Below, in pieces: positions 34,207-43,442 of a stretch of DNA of 64,000 nucleotides. The stretch spans positions 271,484-335,483 of the forward strand of contig NZ_JAJCVI010000006.1 in NCBI RefSeq assembly GCF_020567525.1, written 5' to 3'. Below the pieces are notes generated by a model, which was not told the DNA's origin, ran no database searches, and saw nothing but the letters and a program-made list of their open reading frames with translations. This DNA comes from Halorubellus salinus (GTDB lineage Archaea; Halobacteriota; Halobacteria; Halobacteriales; Natrialbaceae). Position 1 is the stretch's first letter, and every line of letters starts with the position of its first letter. The translations under genes were made by a program, and so were the position numbers.

Positions 34207-34241
34207 CCGAAGTATGCACGACACACCGAGTAAGAGTACAC

Positions 34242-36902
34242 ATGCCAGCAGGTGACTACGAGCCGGAGCGAATCGAGGAGGAGTGGCAGGAGACGTGGGT
34301 CGACGAGGACGTCTACGCGTACGACGAGGACGCCGCCGTCGACTCGAACACCGTCTACAGCATCGACACGCCGCCGCCGACCGTGAGCGGGAGCCTCCAC
34401 ATGGGGCACCTCTACGGGCACACGCTCCAGGACTTCGCCGCGCGCTACCATCGGATGGCCGGCGACGAGGTCCTGTTCCCGTTCGGGTACGACGACAACG
34501 GCATCGCGAGCGAGCGCCTCACCGAGGAGGAACTCGGTATCCGCCACGGCGACTTCTCGCGCCGCGAGTTCCAGGAGAAGTGCCGGGAGGTCTGCAAGGG
34601 CTACGAGGCCGAGTTCACGGAGAAGATGCAGGAACTCGGCACGAGCATCGACTGGAATCGCACGTACAAGACCATCGAGCCGCGCGTCCAGGAGATATCG
34701 CAGCTATCCTTCCTCGACCTCTACGAGCAGGGCCGCGAGTACCGGAAGAAGGCGCCCGCGATCTGGTGTCCCGAGTGCGAGACCGCGATCTCGCAGGTCG
34801 AGATGGAGGACGCCGACCGGCACACGCACTTCAACGACGTCCGGTTCGACCTCACCGAGCCGACGAGCGAGGGCCGCGACAGCTTCGTCATCGGGACGAC
34901 CCGGCCCGAGTTGCTCCCGGCCTGTGTCAGCGTCTTCGTGCACCCGGACGACGACGAGAACGCCGACCTCGTCGGTGAGACCGCCGAAGTGCCGATCTTC
35001 GGGCACGAGGTCCCCATCATCGAGGACGACCGCGTCGACCTGGAGAAGGGCACGGGCGTCGTGATGTGCTGTACGTTCGGCGACCAGAAGGACATCGAGT
35101 GGTATCAGGCGCACGACCTCCCGCTGCGCGTCGCCATCGACGAGAGCGGGACGATGACGGACATAGCGGAGGCCTACGAGGGCCTGTCGACGCACGACGC
35201 GCGCGAGGAGATCGTCGAGGACCTCGAGGACGCCGGGCATCTCGTCGACCGCGAGCCCCACGAGCACACGGTGCAGGTCCACGAGCGCTGCGAGGTCGAC
35301 GTCGAGTTCCGCGTCAGCCGCCAGTGGTACATCGACATCCTCGGCCACAAGGAGGAGTACCTGGAGGCCGGCCGGGAGATGGACTGGTATCCCGAGAAGA
35401 TGTTCACGCGGTACGAGCACTGGATCGAGGGCCTGGAGTGGGACTGGCTCATCTCGCGTCAGCGCGACTCCGGCATCCCGTTCCCGGTGTGGTACTGCGA
35501 GGAGTGCGACCACGAGGTGCTCGCCGACCGCGAGCAGCTCCCCGCGGACCCGCTCGCTGACGACCCGCCCGTCGACGCGTGCCCGGAGTGCGGCCACGAG
35601 TCGTTCCGGCCGGAGGAGGACGTCCTCGACACGTGGGCGACGTCGAGCCTGACGCCGCTCATCAACGCGGACTGGGACCCGGAGACGCTCGGCGACGGCG
35701 AGCTCGCCGACGGCGACCTCGCGAACCCCGAGCTGTATCCGTTCGACGTCCGCCCGCAGGGCCACGACATCATCAGCTTCTGGCTGTTCCACACGGTCGT
35801 CAAGTGCTACGAGCACACCGGCGAGGTCCCCTTCGACTCGGTGCTCATCAACGGGTTCGTCCTCGACGAGAACCGCGAGAAGATGAGCAAGTCCAAGGGG
35901 AACGTCGTCGCGCCCAGCGAGGTCATCAGCGAGTACCCGATGGACGCCGTCCGCTACTGGGCCGCGAGCTCGGGCGTCGGCGACGACTTCCCGTACCGCG
36001 ACACGGACATCGTCGCGGGCGAGAAGCTCATCCGGAAGCTCTGGAACGCCTCGAAGCTCGTCGACACCCTGACTGCCGACGACGCGACGCCGCCGAGCGA
36101 GCGCGACGGCCCCGCCGAGCTCGACACGCTCGACGAGTGGCTGCTCGCGGAGCTCGACGACCTCGTCGCTGACCTGACCGCGCACTTCGAGGTCCACGAG
36201 TACGCGAAGGCCCGGAACCGCCTGCGGACGTTCTTCTGGAACACGTTCTGCGACGACTACCTCGAGATCGCGAAGGAACGGGACAGCGAGTCGACGCGGT
36301 ACGCGCTCGCGCTCGCCCACGAGACGTTCCTGAAGCTGTGGGCGCCCGTGATGCCTCACGTCACGGAGGAGCTCTGGCACGAGTTCTACGTCGCGGGCGA
36401 CGTCGCGGACGTCGACGCGGCGGCGACGAGCATCCACGTCGCGGACTGGCCCGAACCGCGCGGGTTCGACGCGGACCTCGCGGCGGGCGAGACCGCGATG
36501 GAGGTCATCTCAGCGCTCCGGAAGTACAAGACCGACGAACAGCTCGCGTTGAACGCGGACCTCGCGCACGTCGAGGTGTTCGGCGACATCACGGGCTTCG
36601 AGGACGCCATCACGGGCGTGATGCACGTCGACGAGCTCACCGTCCACGAGTCCTCGCCGGAGATCACGACCGAGGTCGCGGACGTCGACCTGGACTACTC
36701 GACGCTCGGCCCGAAGTACGGCGGGCAGGTCAACGAGTTCGATAGCGCCATCGCGGACGGCGACTACGAGATCGCGGACGGCGAACTCCACGTCGCCGGC
36801 GAAGTGCTGGCCGCGGACGAGTTCGAGGTGCGCGAGGAGCGCACGTACGCCGGCAGCGGCGAGATGGTCGAGACCGAGAACGCGGTCGTCGTCGTCCACT
36901 AG
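34242..36902 (+). CDS. valS: Valyl-tRNA synthetase
   Basis: The 886-residue class I synthetase has the HIGH-type motif PPPTVSGSLHMGH near residue 45, an inserted CP1 editing domain (FVIGTTRPELLPACV), zinc-ribbon cysteines (IWCPECETAISQVE and WYCEECDHEV...DACPECGHESF), the KMSKSKGN motif and a C-terminal anticodon-binding helical domain. It charges tRNA-Val. The ATG at 34242 is preferred because it begins the conserved MPAGDYEPERIEEEWQ; the frame upstream is repeat-rich non-coding sequence. A 740-bp region with repeats, two TATA-like elements and a hairpin precedes it. Confidence 0.96.
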   Translation: MPAGDYEPERIEEEWQETWVDEDVYAYDEDAAVDSNTVYSIDTPPPTVSGSLHMGHLYGHTLQDFAARYHRMAGDEVLFPFGYDDNGIASERLTEEELGIRHGDFSRREFQEKCREVCKGYEAEFTEKMQELGTSIDWNRTYKTIEPRVQEISQLSFLDLYEQGREYRKKAPAIWCPECETAISQVEMEDADRHTHFNDVRFDLTEPTSEGRDSFVIGTTRPELLPACVSVFVHPDDDENADLVGETAEVPIFGHEVPIIEDDRVDLEKGTGVVMCCTFGDQKDIEWYQAHDLPLRVAIDESGTMTDIAEAYEGLSTHDAREEIVEDLEDAGHLVDREPHEHTVQVHERCEVDVEFRVSRQWYIDILGHKEEYLEAGREMDWYPEKMFTRYEHWIEGLEWDWLISRQRDSGIPFPVWYCEECDHEVLADREQLPADPLADDPPVDACPECGHESFRPEEDVLDTWATSSLTPLINADWDPETLGDGELADGDLANPELYPFDVRPQGHDIISFWLFHTVVKCYEHTGEVPFDSVLINGFVLDENREKMSKSKGNVVAPSEVISEYPMDAVRYWAASSGVGDDFPYRDTDIVAGEKLIRKLWNASKLVDTLTADDATPPSERDGPAELDTLDEWLLAELDDLVADLTAHFEVHEYAKARNRLRTFFWNTFCDDYLEIAKERDSESTRYALALAHETFLKLWAPVMPHVTEELWHEFYVAGDVADVDAAATSIHVADWPEPRGFDADLAAGETAMEVISALRKYKTDEQLALNADLAHVEVFGDITGFEDAITGVMHVDELTVHESSPEITTEVADVDLDYSTLGPKYGGQVNEFDSAIADGDYEIADGELHVAGEVLAADEFEVREERTYAGSGEMVETENAVVVVH

Positions 36903-36942
36903 CGACGACGCGTCGAGCCGCGGTCGGGCTCGAAGGCGAGTA

Positions 36943-36947
36943 TTTTT
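36943..36947 (+). terminator. T-run after valS
   Basis: Five T in GAGTATTTTTCGCG about 40 nt after the valS stop, a plausible archaeal T-tract terminator. Confidence 0.4.
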
Positions 36948-37055
36948 CGCGGGTTATCGAGCTCGATGCGTGGTTACGGGCTCGTGCGCGACCACCTCAC
37001 AGCCGAGAGCGGTTCAATACGGTTGCACGTCCACTGTGGAGCGAGGTAGTTACGA

Positions 37056-37481
37056 ATGGTAACCTTGCTCGGCGGATTGGTCGGTGGTCTCGTGGCGACG
37101 ATAGCGATGACGATGGCGATGATGGCCCTCGGCGACGGGTCGCCGCCGCCGACGGCGGCGCTCTGGGCGAAGTTCGTCGGCGACGAACCGCCCGAGGCGT
37201 ACGTGCCCCAGGGGATGGCGTTGCACGTGCTGTACGGCGTGGGGGCGGGCGGTGCGTTCGCGCTCGCGCTCCCCGCGCTGGGGTTCGGGAGCGCTGGCGT
37301 CGTGACCGTGCTCGGACTCGCGATCGCGTACGCGCTCGCCCTGACCCTCGTCGGCGCGGCGTTCTGGATGAATGTCGTCCTCGCGACGGACCCCGAACCG
37401 CAGCAGGCGGCGATGTTCGGCGTCTTCCACGTCGTCTACGGCGTCGTCCTCGCCGCGGTCGTCGCGTACGCACCGCTCTGA
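37056..37481 (+). CDS. Small integral membrane protein, unknown function
   Basis: The 141-residue protein has about four hydrophobic helices (residues 3-25, 50-72, 78-105, 115-140). A Pro/Glu-containing loop DEPPEAYVPQGMALHVLYG between the first and second is a likely conserved feature of this haloarchaeal family. No function is known to me. The preceding A+T-rich AGTTACGAATG gives little promoter evidence. Confidence 0.65.
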   Translation: MVTLLGGLVGGLVATIAMTMAMMALGDGSPPPTAALWAKFVGDEPPEAYVPQGMALHVLYGVGAGGAFALALPALGFGSAGVVTVLGLAIAYALALTLVGAAFWMNVVLATDPEPQQAAMFGVFHVVYGVVLAAVVAYAPL

Positions 37482-37518
37482 GTTGCGTAATCGCACCCGC
37501 CTGGACAGCGCCGGCAAC

Positions 37519-38265
37519 TCACCGCAGGTCGTCGAGTGCAGCGATGCCGGCTTCGAGCTTCTCGACGCGCGTCGCCAGTGCGAGGAACGTCGCGAGCACG
37601 GTGAGTGCGACCGCGCCGGCGGCCGCGATACGGTGCGGGCCGGGCGTGTGCACGACGCCGGAGGCGGTTATCTCCTCGGCGGGAATCAGGGTGTGGTGTG
37701 GGGACCCGATTATCGGGACGAAGTAGTCGACGACGTCGTTCAGCAGGTACCAGCCGGCGGCGACGGCGACGGCCTTCACGGGGAAGTCGCCGATGCGGTG
37801 GAGGACGAACCCCTGGAGGACCATCGCGAGGTGACTCCAGAACAGGAAGTTGTACATGAGGACGCCCGTGTACGAGAACTCGGTCTGGAACGCGAGGAGG
37901 ACGAACGGCGTCCACGCGCCGAGTTTCAGGCACCCGAAGAACGCGAGCGCGGTCAGGTACTCGTTGGAGCGACCGAGCGCCCACGCGCCGAACGCGAGCG
38001 CGATGAACAGCGTCGCCACCGGCGAATCCGGTACCAGGGGCCACATCGCGAGCGGTTCGAGCGCGAACTGGCTGCCCTCCCAGACGAACCCGTCGGCGAA
38101 GGGGCTGAGGCCGTAGTAGTAGAACCCGAACAGCGTCCCGAGGACGTTCGTCGCGACGACGAGCCACACGAGTCGGAGTCCGAGGTCCTCGACGAACTCG
38201 GGGACGGGTGCGACGTACCACGGGAGGTCCTCGCGCGCCGGCAGGTCGTCTCGTAGCAACTCCAT
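37519..38265 (-). CDS. DUF1405 family membrane protein
   Basis: The 248-residue protein has seven or so hydrophobic segments. It opens [31 protein letters not shown], then [18 protein letters not shown] and a conserved [30 protein letters not shown] segment. From memory this matches DUF1405, present in haloarchaea and Bacillus; function is unknown. The ATG at 38265 is chosen because the preceding in-frame codons include basic non-membrane residues unlike the family start. Confidence 0.75.
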   Translation of the reverse strand: MELLRDDLPAREDLPWYVAPVPEFVEDLGLRLVWLVVATNVLGTLFGFYYYGLSPFADGFVWEGSQFALEPLAMWPLVPDSPVATLFIALAFGAWALGRSNEYLTALAFFGCLKLGAWTPFVLLAFQTEFSYTGVLMYNFLFWSHLAMVLQGFVLHRIGDFPVKAVAVAAGWYLLNDVVDYFVPIIGSPHHTLIPAEEITASGVVHTPGPHRIAAAGAVALTVLATFLALATRVEKLEAGIAALDDLR

Positions 38266-38389
38266 CACGCCCACCGTGCGCGTGGGTCGCACAAATCACT
38301 CCCGGTCCGGCGTGGCCCCGACGACGAGAACCGCCACGAGAGCCACGTTGACGCACCGCATACCGGATGGTGCCGCGCGGTGCGGTCGG

Positions 38390-38395
38390 TATAAG
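38390..38395 (+). promoter_or_regulatory. TATA box of pdxS
   Basis: CGGTATAAGTGC has its centre 27 nt before the ATG at 38420, giving a leaderless transcript. Confidence 0.6.
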
Positions 38396-38419
38396 TGCGA
38401 CCGGATGCAAGCCGTTGGT

Positions 38420-39328
38420 ATGACCGAGGAGACAGACCTTGAGAGCCTCAAGCGCGGGACGGAACTGGTCAAGCGCGGGTTCGCTCGCATGCAGAAGGGC
38501 GGCGTCATCATGGACGTCGTCAACGAGGAGCAGGCGAAGATCGCCGAGGAAGCCGGTGCGGTCGCCGTCATGGCGCTCGAAGCGGTGCCGGCGGACATCC
38601 GCAAGCGCGGTGGCGTCGCGCGGATGGCCGACCCCGCGGACGTCGCGGACATCGTCGACAGCGTCTCGATTCCGGTGATGGGCAAGTCCCGCATCGGCCA
38701 CCGGAAGGAGGCGGAGATCCTGCAGGCGGTCGGCGTGGACATGATCGACGAGAGCGAGGTGCTGACGCCCGCGGACGACGCGTACCACATCGACAAGCGC
38801 GAGTTCACCGCGCCGTTCGTGTGTGGCGCGCGGAACCTCGGCGAGGCGCTCCGACGCATCGACGAGGGCGCGGCGATGATCCGGACGAAGGGCGAGGCCG
38901 GCACGGGCGACGTGAACCAGGCCGTCCACCACCAGCGCACCATCAAGGGCTCCATCCGGAAGCTCATCGGGATGAACTGGGAGGAGCGAGAGAAGTGGGC
39001 GCGCGAGCACGAAGCACCCGCGGACCTCGTGCACGAGACCGCCGAGATGGGGCGGCTCCCGGTCGTGAACTTCGCCGCTGGCGGCATCGCGACGCCCGCG
39101 GACGCGGCGCTCATGATGTACCACGAGTGCGACGGCATCTTCGTCGGCTCCGGGATCTTCGGCGCGGAGGACCCCGAAGCGATGGGCGAAGCCATCGTGC
39201 AGGCCGTCAACAACCACGACGACCCGGAGACGCTCGCGGAGATCGCGTCGAACCTCGGGAAGTCGATGAAGGGCGACGCGAACGTCGACCTCCCCGAGGA
39301 GGAGAAGATGCAGGGCCGCGGCGTCTGA
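38420..39328 (+). CDS. pdxS: Pyridoxal 5'-phosphate synthase subunit PdxS
   Basis: The 302-residue TIM-barrel protein is nearly full-length conserved: [38 protein letters not shown], the [10 protein letters not shown] active-site Lys region, [13 protein letters not shown] and [16 protein letters not shown]. It builds PLP from ribose 5-phosphate, glyceraldehyde 3-phosphate and ammonia delivered by PdxT. No pdxT lies beside it here. Start set by the TATA box and by [20 protein letters not shown], the usual N-terminus. Confidence 0.97.
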   Translation: MTEETDLESLKRGTELVKRGFARMQKGGVIMDVVNEEQAKIAEEAGAVAVMALEAVPADIRKRGGVARMADPADVADIVDSVSIPVMGKSRIGHRKEAEILQAVGVDMIDESEVLTPADDAYHIDKREFTAPFVCGARNLGEALRRIDEGAAMIRTKGEAGTGDVNQAVHHQRTIKGSIRKLIGMNWEEREKWAREHEAPADLVHETAEMGRLPVVNFAAGGIATPADAALMMYHECDGIFVGSGIFGAEDPEAMGEAIVQAVNNHDDPETLAEIASNLGKSMKGDANVDLPEEEKMQGRGV

Positions 39329-39376
39329 ACGACAGGAGGATACCAGGGCTGCAGCGTCTACGCTCGACTCGGGAAC

Positions 39377-40057
39377 TCAGTCCACTGTTTCTGCGCGTTT
39401 CAGGGCGTCGAGCAGTCGCTCGCGGTCGCGGTCGACGTCGACGTCGAGGTCGGCGTCCGTGGCGAGCGTCGCCGCGGGTGCCTGTCGCGCGATGGCCACC
39501 GCGAGCGTCTCGGTCGGGAACATCCCGCCGGCCATCGCGTACGCGCGGTCGGTCGGCCAGATGCTCGCCCAGAGTTCGCCGCGCACCGTGAACTGGCCGC
39601 TCGTGACGTCCTCGGCGATGACGTCGTCGACGAGCGGATACTCGACGTCGTACCCGAACGCGCGCGCCGGTGCGTCGGGGTCGCTGCCGGGGGCTCGCCG
39701 CTCGATGTCGCGGTCCGCGAACCGCTTGACGTTCACGAGGCCGTCCTCGCGGACGCTGTCCGCGAACTCCTCTTTGGCGTGGTCGCACGCGATGCCGAAG
39801 ACGCTCGCGGGCGAGAACCCGAACTCCATCAGTGGCGTGGAGAACTCGAGCGCGCTCGTGAACGCGGACCGGCCGGAGACGTCGACGTCGGGGTCGCCGA
39901 CGGCGGCGAACGCCGCGCTGGAGGGCGCGTGCTCGTAGATGCTGTTGTACGCGGTTATCGTGAACAAGGGGAGCGAGAGCGCGGTCTCGGTGTGGTCGCG
40001 GACGTGCCGCCAGTCGTACTCGGCGAGGACCGCGTCGGGGAAGCGGGGAGCGCTCAT
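39377..40057 (-). CDS. Uncharacterised haloarchaeal protein
   Basis: The 226-residue acidic soluble protein has no signal peptide or membrane segment. Distinct segments are YDWRHVRDHTETALSLPLFT, VFGIACDHAKEEFADSV and FTVRGELWASIWPTDRAYAMAGGMFP. I do not recognise the family. Its codon use and acidic composition match its neighbours, so it is a genuine gene. Convergent with pdxS, 48 nt apart. A short gap and divergent regulator lie upstream. Confidence 0.65.
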   Translation of the reverse strand: MSAPRFPDAVLAEYDWRHVRDHTETALSLPLFTITAYNSIYEHAPSSAAFAAVGDPDVDVSGRSAFTSALEFSTPLMEFGFSPASVFGIACDHAKEEFADSVREDGLVNVKRFADRDIERRAPGSDPDAPARAFGYDVEYPLVDDVIAEDVTSGQFTVRGELWASIWPTDRAYAMAGGMFPTETLAVAIARQAPAATLATDADLDVDVDRDRERLLDALKRAETVD

Positions 40058-40343
40058 CGCTCGCGGCTAGGTGACGGGGGAAGTTGGGCGTGCCGGTCAC
40101 GGACCCCGAGCGCGGACGTGCGCCGAGGTAACCCCACGTGAACGCGGTCGTCGTCGGTGAAAGAACGCTCGAACCTAGCTCGCGGTCGGTGCGAGACGCG
40201 TTTCACTCACGGGTCGTGTCCGAGGGCTGTCACGGGGATGGCGTGACGGATATCGCAAGAGGGAAGCGGTTCGGTCTAGCTCAAAACGGGTTTTCATCTT
40301 GCGAAACGTGCTTTAGGGTACGGGACGTCTGTGGGGACGAGCA

Positions 40344-41222
40344 ATGTCGCGGCTCCTCCCGTTCCAGTCAGACACCGAGGTGCCAGAGGACCGTGCGCCA
40401 CGCGTCGTCGACCTCGAGGGCGAGGACGCAGAGAAGGTGTTCGGTGCGTTGTCCTCGGAGACGGCGCGCGCGATCTTCACCGCGCTCCACGAGGAGCCGA
40501 TGACCGCGAGCGACGTCGCGGACGCGGTCGATTCGTCCATCCAGAACGTCCGCTATCACCTCGAGAACCTCGGCGACGCCGGCCTCGTCGAGGTCGTGGA
40601 CACGTGGTACTCCTCGCGCGGGAACGAGATGAAGGTGTACGCGCCGAAGGACGGGCCGCTCATCGTCTCGACCGACGAGTCGCGAGCGAGCCGCATCCGG
40701 ACGGCGTTGAGTCGCCTCGTCGGCGGTGTCGGCGTGCTCGCGGCGTCGAGCCTCCTCGTCCAGTACGGCTGGGACGAGTTCTTCGGCGCGACGAGCGGGT
40801 CCGGGTTCGACGCGCAGGGTGGTGCGCCCGCGCCGACCGAACGCGAGGGAACCGCGGTCAGTAGCGGCGATACCGCAGGTGGTGGTGGCGGGGCGGACGG
40901 CGGCGCGAACGCGTCGGCGTCGACCACGAGCGGAGACGGCGGCGACATCGGCATCAACAACGTCGAGTCGACGACGGACGCTGGAACCGAGACCGCTGCC
41001 GCGACCGGCCAGCCGACGGCGGAACCGACGGCGGCTGAGACCGCCGCGGAGAGCCTCGACTACGCCGCCCAGACCTCGACCGAGGTCGCGACGACGGCCG
41101 CGCAGGGCGGTGGCGGCGACCTGTTCGCGGGTGGCCTGCCGCCGGGCGCGATGTTCTTCCTCGGCGGGTTCGTCGTCCTCGTCGCCCTCCTCGTCTACCA
41201 GTACCGCACCACCCCGTACTGA
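40344..41222 (+). CDS. Membrane-anchored ArsR-type winged-helix regulator
   Basis: The 292-residue protein carries an N-terminal winged helix (residues about 25-105: VFGALSSETARAIFTALHEEP, ASDVADAVDSSIQNVRYHLENLGDAGLV). A hydrophobic segment (about 120-140, RLVGGVGVLAASSLLVQYGW), a long Ala/Thr/Gly-rich low-complexity region (about 150-250), and a C-terminal transmembrane helix (about 262-285) follow. It probably regulates transcription from the membrane, a design common in haloarchaea; the signal and targets are unknown. A TATA-like GCTTTAGGGT lies about 30 nt upstream. Confidence 0.8.
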   Translation: MSRLLPFQSDTEVPEDRAPRVVDLEGEDAEKVFGALSSETARAIFTALHEEPMTASDVADAVDSSIQNVRYHLENLGDAGLVEVVDTWYSSRGNEMKVYAPKDGPLIVSTDESRASRIRTALSRLVGGVGVLAASSLLVQYGWDEFFGATSGSGFDAQGGAPAPTEREGTAVSSGDTAGGGGGADGGANASASTTSGDGGDIGINNVESTTDAGTETAAATGQPTAEPTAAETAAESLDYAAQTSTEVATTAAQGGGGDLFAGGLPPGAMFFLGGFVVLVALLVYQYRTTPY

Positions 41223-41559
41223 CCGAGGACGAGCACCGCGGTGCTCGTCCTGCCCGACGACGAGCCCGTGGACCGCTCGCGAGCAGGGTCGCGGCGTCGA
41301 GCGGATTCCTGGCCTGCTGGTCCCTGCAACAGGTATACACCACTCGGGGACGTACTTCGACCGAATTCGTGCGTCACGCACGGGTTCGTTGACACGATTC
41401 ACAGCGCGCCACCGGTCGCGGTGGCCTCACATCATCACGCAGCGCGGTCCCACGATGGGACGACGCGGAGAGACGGTCGGTCGACAGCCCCCGTCGAGGG
41501 GCGAACACCAGCAGGGCCCGGGAGGGCCACCACGACGACCCCGTCGGGGTCGATAGAAC
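41223..41559. other. Intergenic region upstream of dnaG
   Basis: 337 bp with no convincing gene. A GGTATACACC palindrome-like A+T-rich element near 41330 could be a distal promoter. The only other structure I see is the hairpin next to the dnaG start. Confidence 0.5.
41536..41552 (+). promoter_or_regulatory. Hairpin immediately upstream of dnaG
   Basis: CGACCCC-GTC-GGGGTCG is a perfect 7-bp inverted repeat ending 7 nt before the ATG at 41560. It could occlude the initiation region in RNA or bind a dimeric protein in DNA. Confidence 0.45.
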
Positions 41560-43023
41560 ATGGAAGACACGGCAAAGTACCTGATCCACGCGACGTTCAC
41601 GGCGGACGGCGTGGTCGAGCGCAGCGACGTCGTCGGCGCCATCTTCGGGCAGACCGAAGGGTTGCTCGGCGAGGAGCTCGACCTCCGGGAGTTACAGCAA
41701 TCGTCGAAGGTCGGTCGCATCGACGTCGAGGTCGACGTCACGCGCGGCCAGGCCGAGGGGACGATAACCATCGCGAGCGGCCTGGACAGGGTCGCGACCG
41801 CGACGCTCGCGGCGAGCCTGGAGACGCTTTCCCGCATCGGGCCATGCCAGGCGCGCTGCGAGGTGAGCGACATCGAGGACGTGCGCGCGGCCAAACGCCG
41901 GCGGGTCGTCGAGCGCGCGAAGGAACTCCTGAACACGGCGTTCGACGATTCGGTGATGTCGAGCGACGAGATCCTCCAGGAGGTCCGCGAGCACGTCCGC
42001 GTCGAGGACGTCACCGAATACGAGGGCCTACCGGCGGGCCCCAGGGTCGCGGACAGCGACGCGATCATCGTCGTCGAGGGGCGCTCGGACGTCCTCCAGC
42101 TCCTCAAGTACGGCATCAAGAACGCGGTCGCGGTGGAGGGGACGAACGTCCCCGACGTCGTCGCGGAGTTGACCGCGGAGCGGACGGTGACGGCGTTCCT
42201 CGACGGCGACCGCGGCGGGGACCTCATCCTCCGCGAGCTCGCGAGCGTCGGCGACGTCGATTACGTCGCGCTCGCGCCCGAGGACAAGTCCGTGGAGGAC
42301 CTCGCGCACCACGAGGTGTTCGAGGCGCTCCGCGAGAAGGTGCCGTACGCGACGGTCGCGGGCGCGAGCGACCCGCGTGCTGCGGCGGTCGCGGCGACCG
42401 ACGGGAGTGCGACGCCGGCACCGGAGTCCGCGAACGCTGACGCGACGCCCGGTGATGGGCGAGGTGACGCGAGCACGGAGACGGCGGCCACGCCGGGCGT
42501 GGAGTCGACCGTCGAGTCGAACGGCGGCGCGGCCGACGGCGGCGGGTCGGGCGCGAACGCCGCCAGCGGTCGCGTGACGTCGTCAGCAGGCGGCGACGCG
42601 GTATCGGAGGACGCCGACGACGAACGGGTGGCCGTGGACGCCGACGCGAGCGATCCCCGGGCTGCCGACGACGCCGACGCGAGCGATCCCCGGGCTGCTG
42701 ACGACGCCGACGAGGGCGACGAGTCGCCGACGTCCCTCCGCGAGCACGTGAGCGCGGTCGTCGGCGAGAGCACGGGCACCGTTCGGTTGCTCGACGACGA
42801 GTACGCGGTGCAGGCGGACGCGAGCGCCGCTGACGCCTTCGAGTTGCTCCGCGATGCGGCGGTGGACCCGCACGCGGTCGTCCTCGACGGTGAACTCGAC
42901 CAGAAGGTCCTGGACGTCGCCGCACAGCGCGGCGTCGACCACGTCGTCGCTGCCGACCTCGGCGACTTCGTGAAACGACCGACGAGCGTCCGCGTCCGGA
43001 CCGCGACGGACCTCGCCGTCTGA
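41560..43023 (+). CDS. dnaG: Archaeal DnaG-type primase / exosome-associated DnaG
   Basis: The 487-residue protein opens MEDTAKYLIHATFTADGVVERSDVVGAIFGQTEGLLGEEL, the archaeal DnaG signature. It has a TOPRIM domain with IIVVEGRSDVLQLLKYGIKNAVAVEGTN near residue 168 and FLDGDRGGD near residue 213. An Ala/Asp/Gly-rich linker (about residues 268-395) is followed by a conserved C-terminal domain (SPTSLREHVSAVVGESTGTVRLLD to DFVKRPTSV). Archaeal DnaG makes primers in vitro and binds the RNA exosome. The linker contains a 33-bp duplication and is longer than usual. Confidence 0.95.
   Translation: MEDTAKYLIHATFTADGVVERSDVVGAIFGQTEGLLGEELDLRELQQSSKVGRIDVEVDVTRGQAEGTITIASGLDRVATATLAASLETLSRIGPCQARCEVSDIEDVRAAKRRRVVERAKELLNTAFDDSVMSSDEILQEVREHVRVEDVTEYEGLPAGPRVADSDAIIVVEGRSDVLQLLKYGIKNAVAVEGTNVPDVVAELTAERTVTAFLDGDRGGDLILRELASVGDVDYVALAPEDKSVEDLAHHEVFEALREKVPYATVAGASDPRAAAVAATDGSATPAPESANADATPGDGRGDASTETAATPGVESTVESNGGAADGGGSGANAASGRVTSSAGGDAVSEDADDERVAVDADASDPRAADDADASDPRAADDADEGDESPTSLREHVSAVVGESTGTVRLLDDEYAVQADASAADAFELLRDAAVDPHAVVLDGELDQKVLDVAAQRGVDHVVAADLGDFVKRPTSVRVRTATDLAV
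42640..42705 (+). repeat. 33-bp tandem duplication inside dnaG
   Basis: Two 33-bp units (42640-42672 and 42673-42705) differ by one base and encode ADASDPRAADD twice. They keep the reading frame and only lengthen the disordered linker of DnaG. Confidence 0.9.
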
Positions 43024-43057
43024 GGACGACTCCTCTCACGGCCACGGGCCTGCCGCG

Positions 43058-43342
43058 CTACCTGCTATCCGCGTTCACGGGCACGAACTTCGCGTGGCCG
43101 TTCTGTTCGATCGTGATACGGTAGCCTTCGTACGTGACCGTCACCTGCACGTGCGCGTCCGCTGACGGAGGGTCCTCGAAGATCGTGTCGATGACGTGCC
43201 CGAACGTATCCCAGGTGCTCTCGAGGGATTCGACCTCGCACTCGGAGAGGGACGCGACGTGCTCGGCGATCTGCGTCGCCGGTTCCCGCCCGTCGACGTC
43301 GAGTTCGCGGTGAACGATCCGGTCAGCGGATGACGATGCCAT
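43058..43342 (-). CDS. HalOD1 output-domain protein
   Basis: The 94-residue protein is a single HalOD1 domain (DRIVHRELDVDGREPATQIAEHVASL, TWDTFGHVIDTIFEDPP, VQVTVTYEGYRITIEQNGHAKFV). HalOD1 is a haloarchaeal output domain usually following response-regulator receivers; stand-alone copies are common and uncharacterised. The start at 43342 is chosen over one at 43402 because a TATA element (AATAAG at 43372-43377) lies about 32 nt upstream of it and within the longer reading. Confidence 0.75.
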   Translation of the reverse strand: MASSSADRIVHRELDVDGREPATQIAEHVASLSECEVESLESTWDTFGHVIDTIFEDPPSADAHVQVTVTYEGYRITIEQNGHAKFVPVNADSR

Positions 43343-43371
43343 ATCCACCACGTCACTTTCAACAGCTATCC

Positions 43372-43377
43372 AATAAG
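43372..43377 (-). promoter_or_regulatory. TATA box of the HalOD1 gene
   Basis: The minus strand reads GAACTTATTGG about 32 nt before the ATG at 43342. It decides between two possible starts. Confidence 0.5.
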
Positions 43378-43442
43378 TTCTTGGCTCGTTCCCGGCAAGC
43401 ACGGTCGTTGAATCAATCGCATTCCTGTCTGGCTCGTGCCAC

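Noticed and set aside
34214..34255. Another 13-codon ORF overlapping the valS start
   Set aside because: It has no valine codons, starts too close to the proximal TATA box to be transcribed from it, and has no other support.
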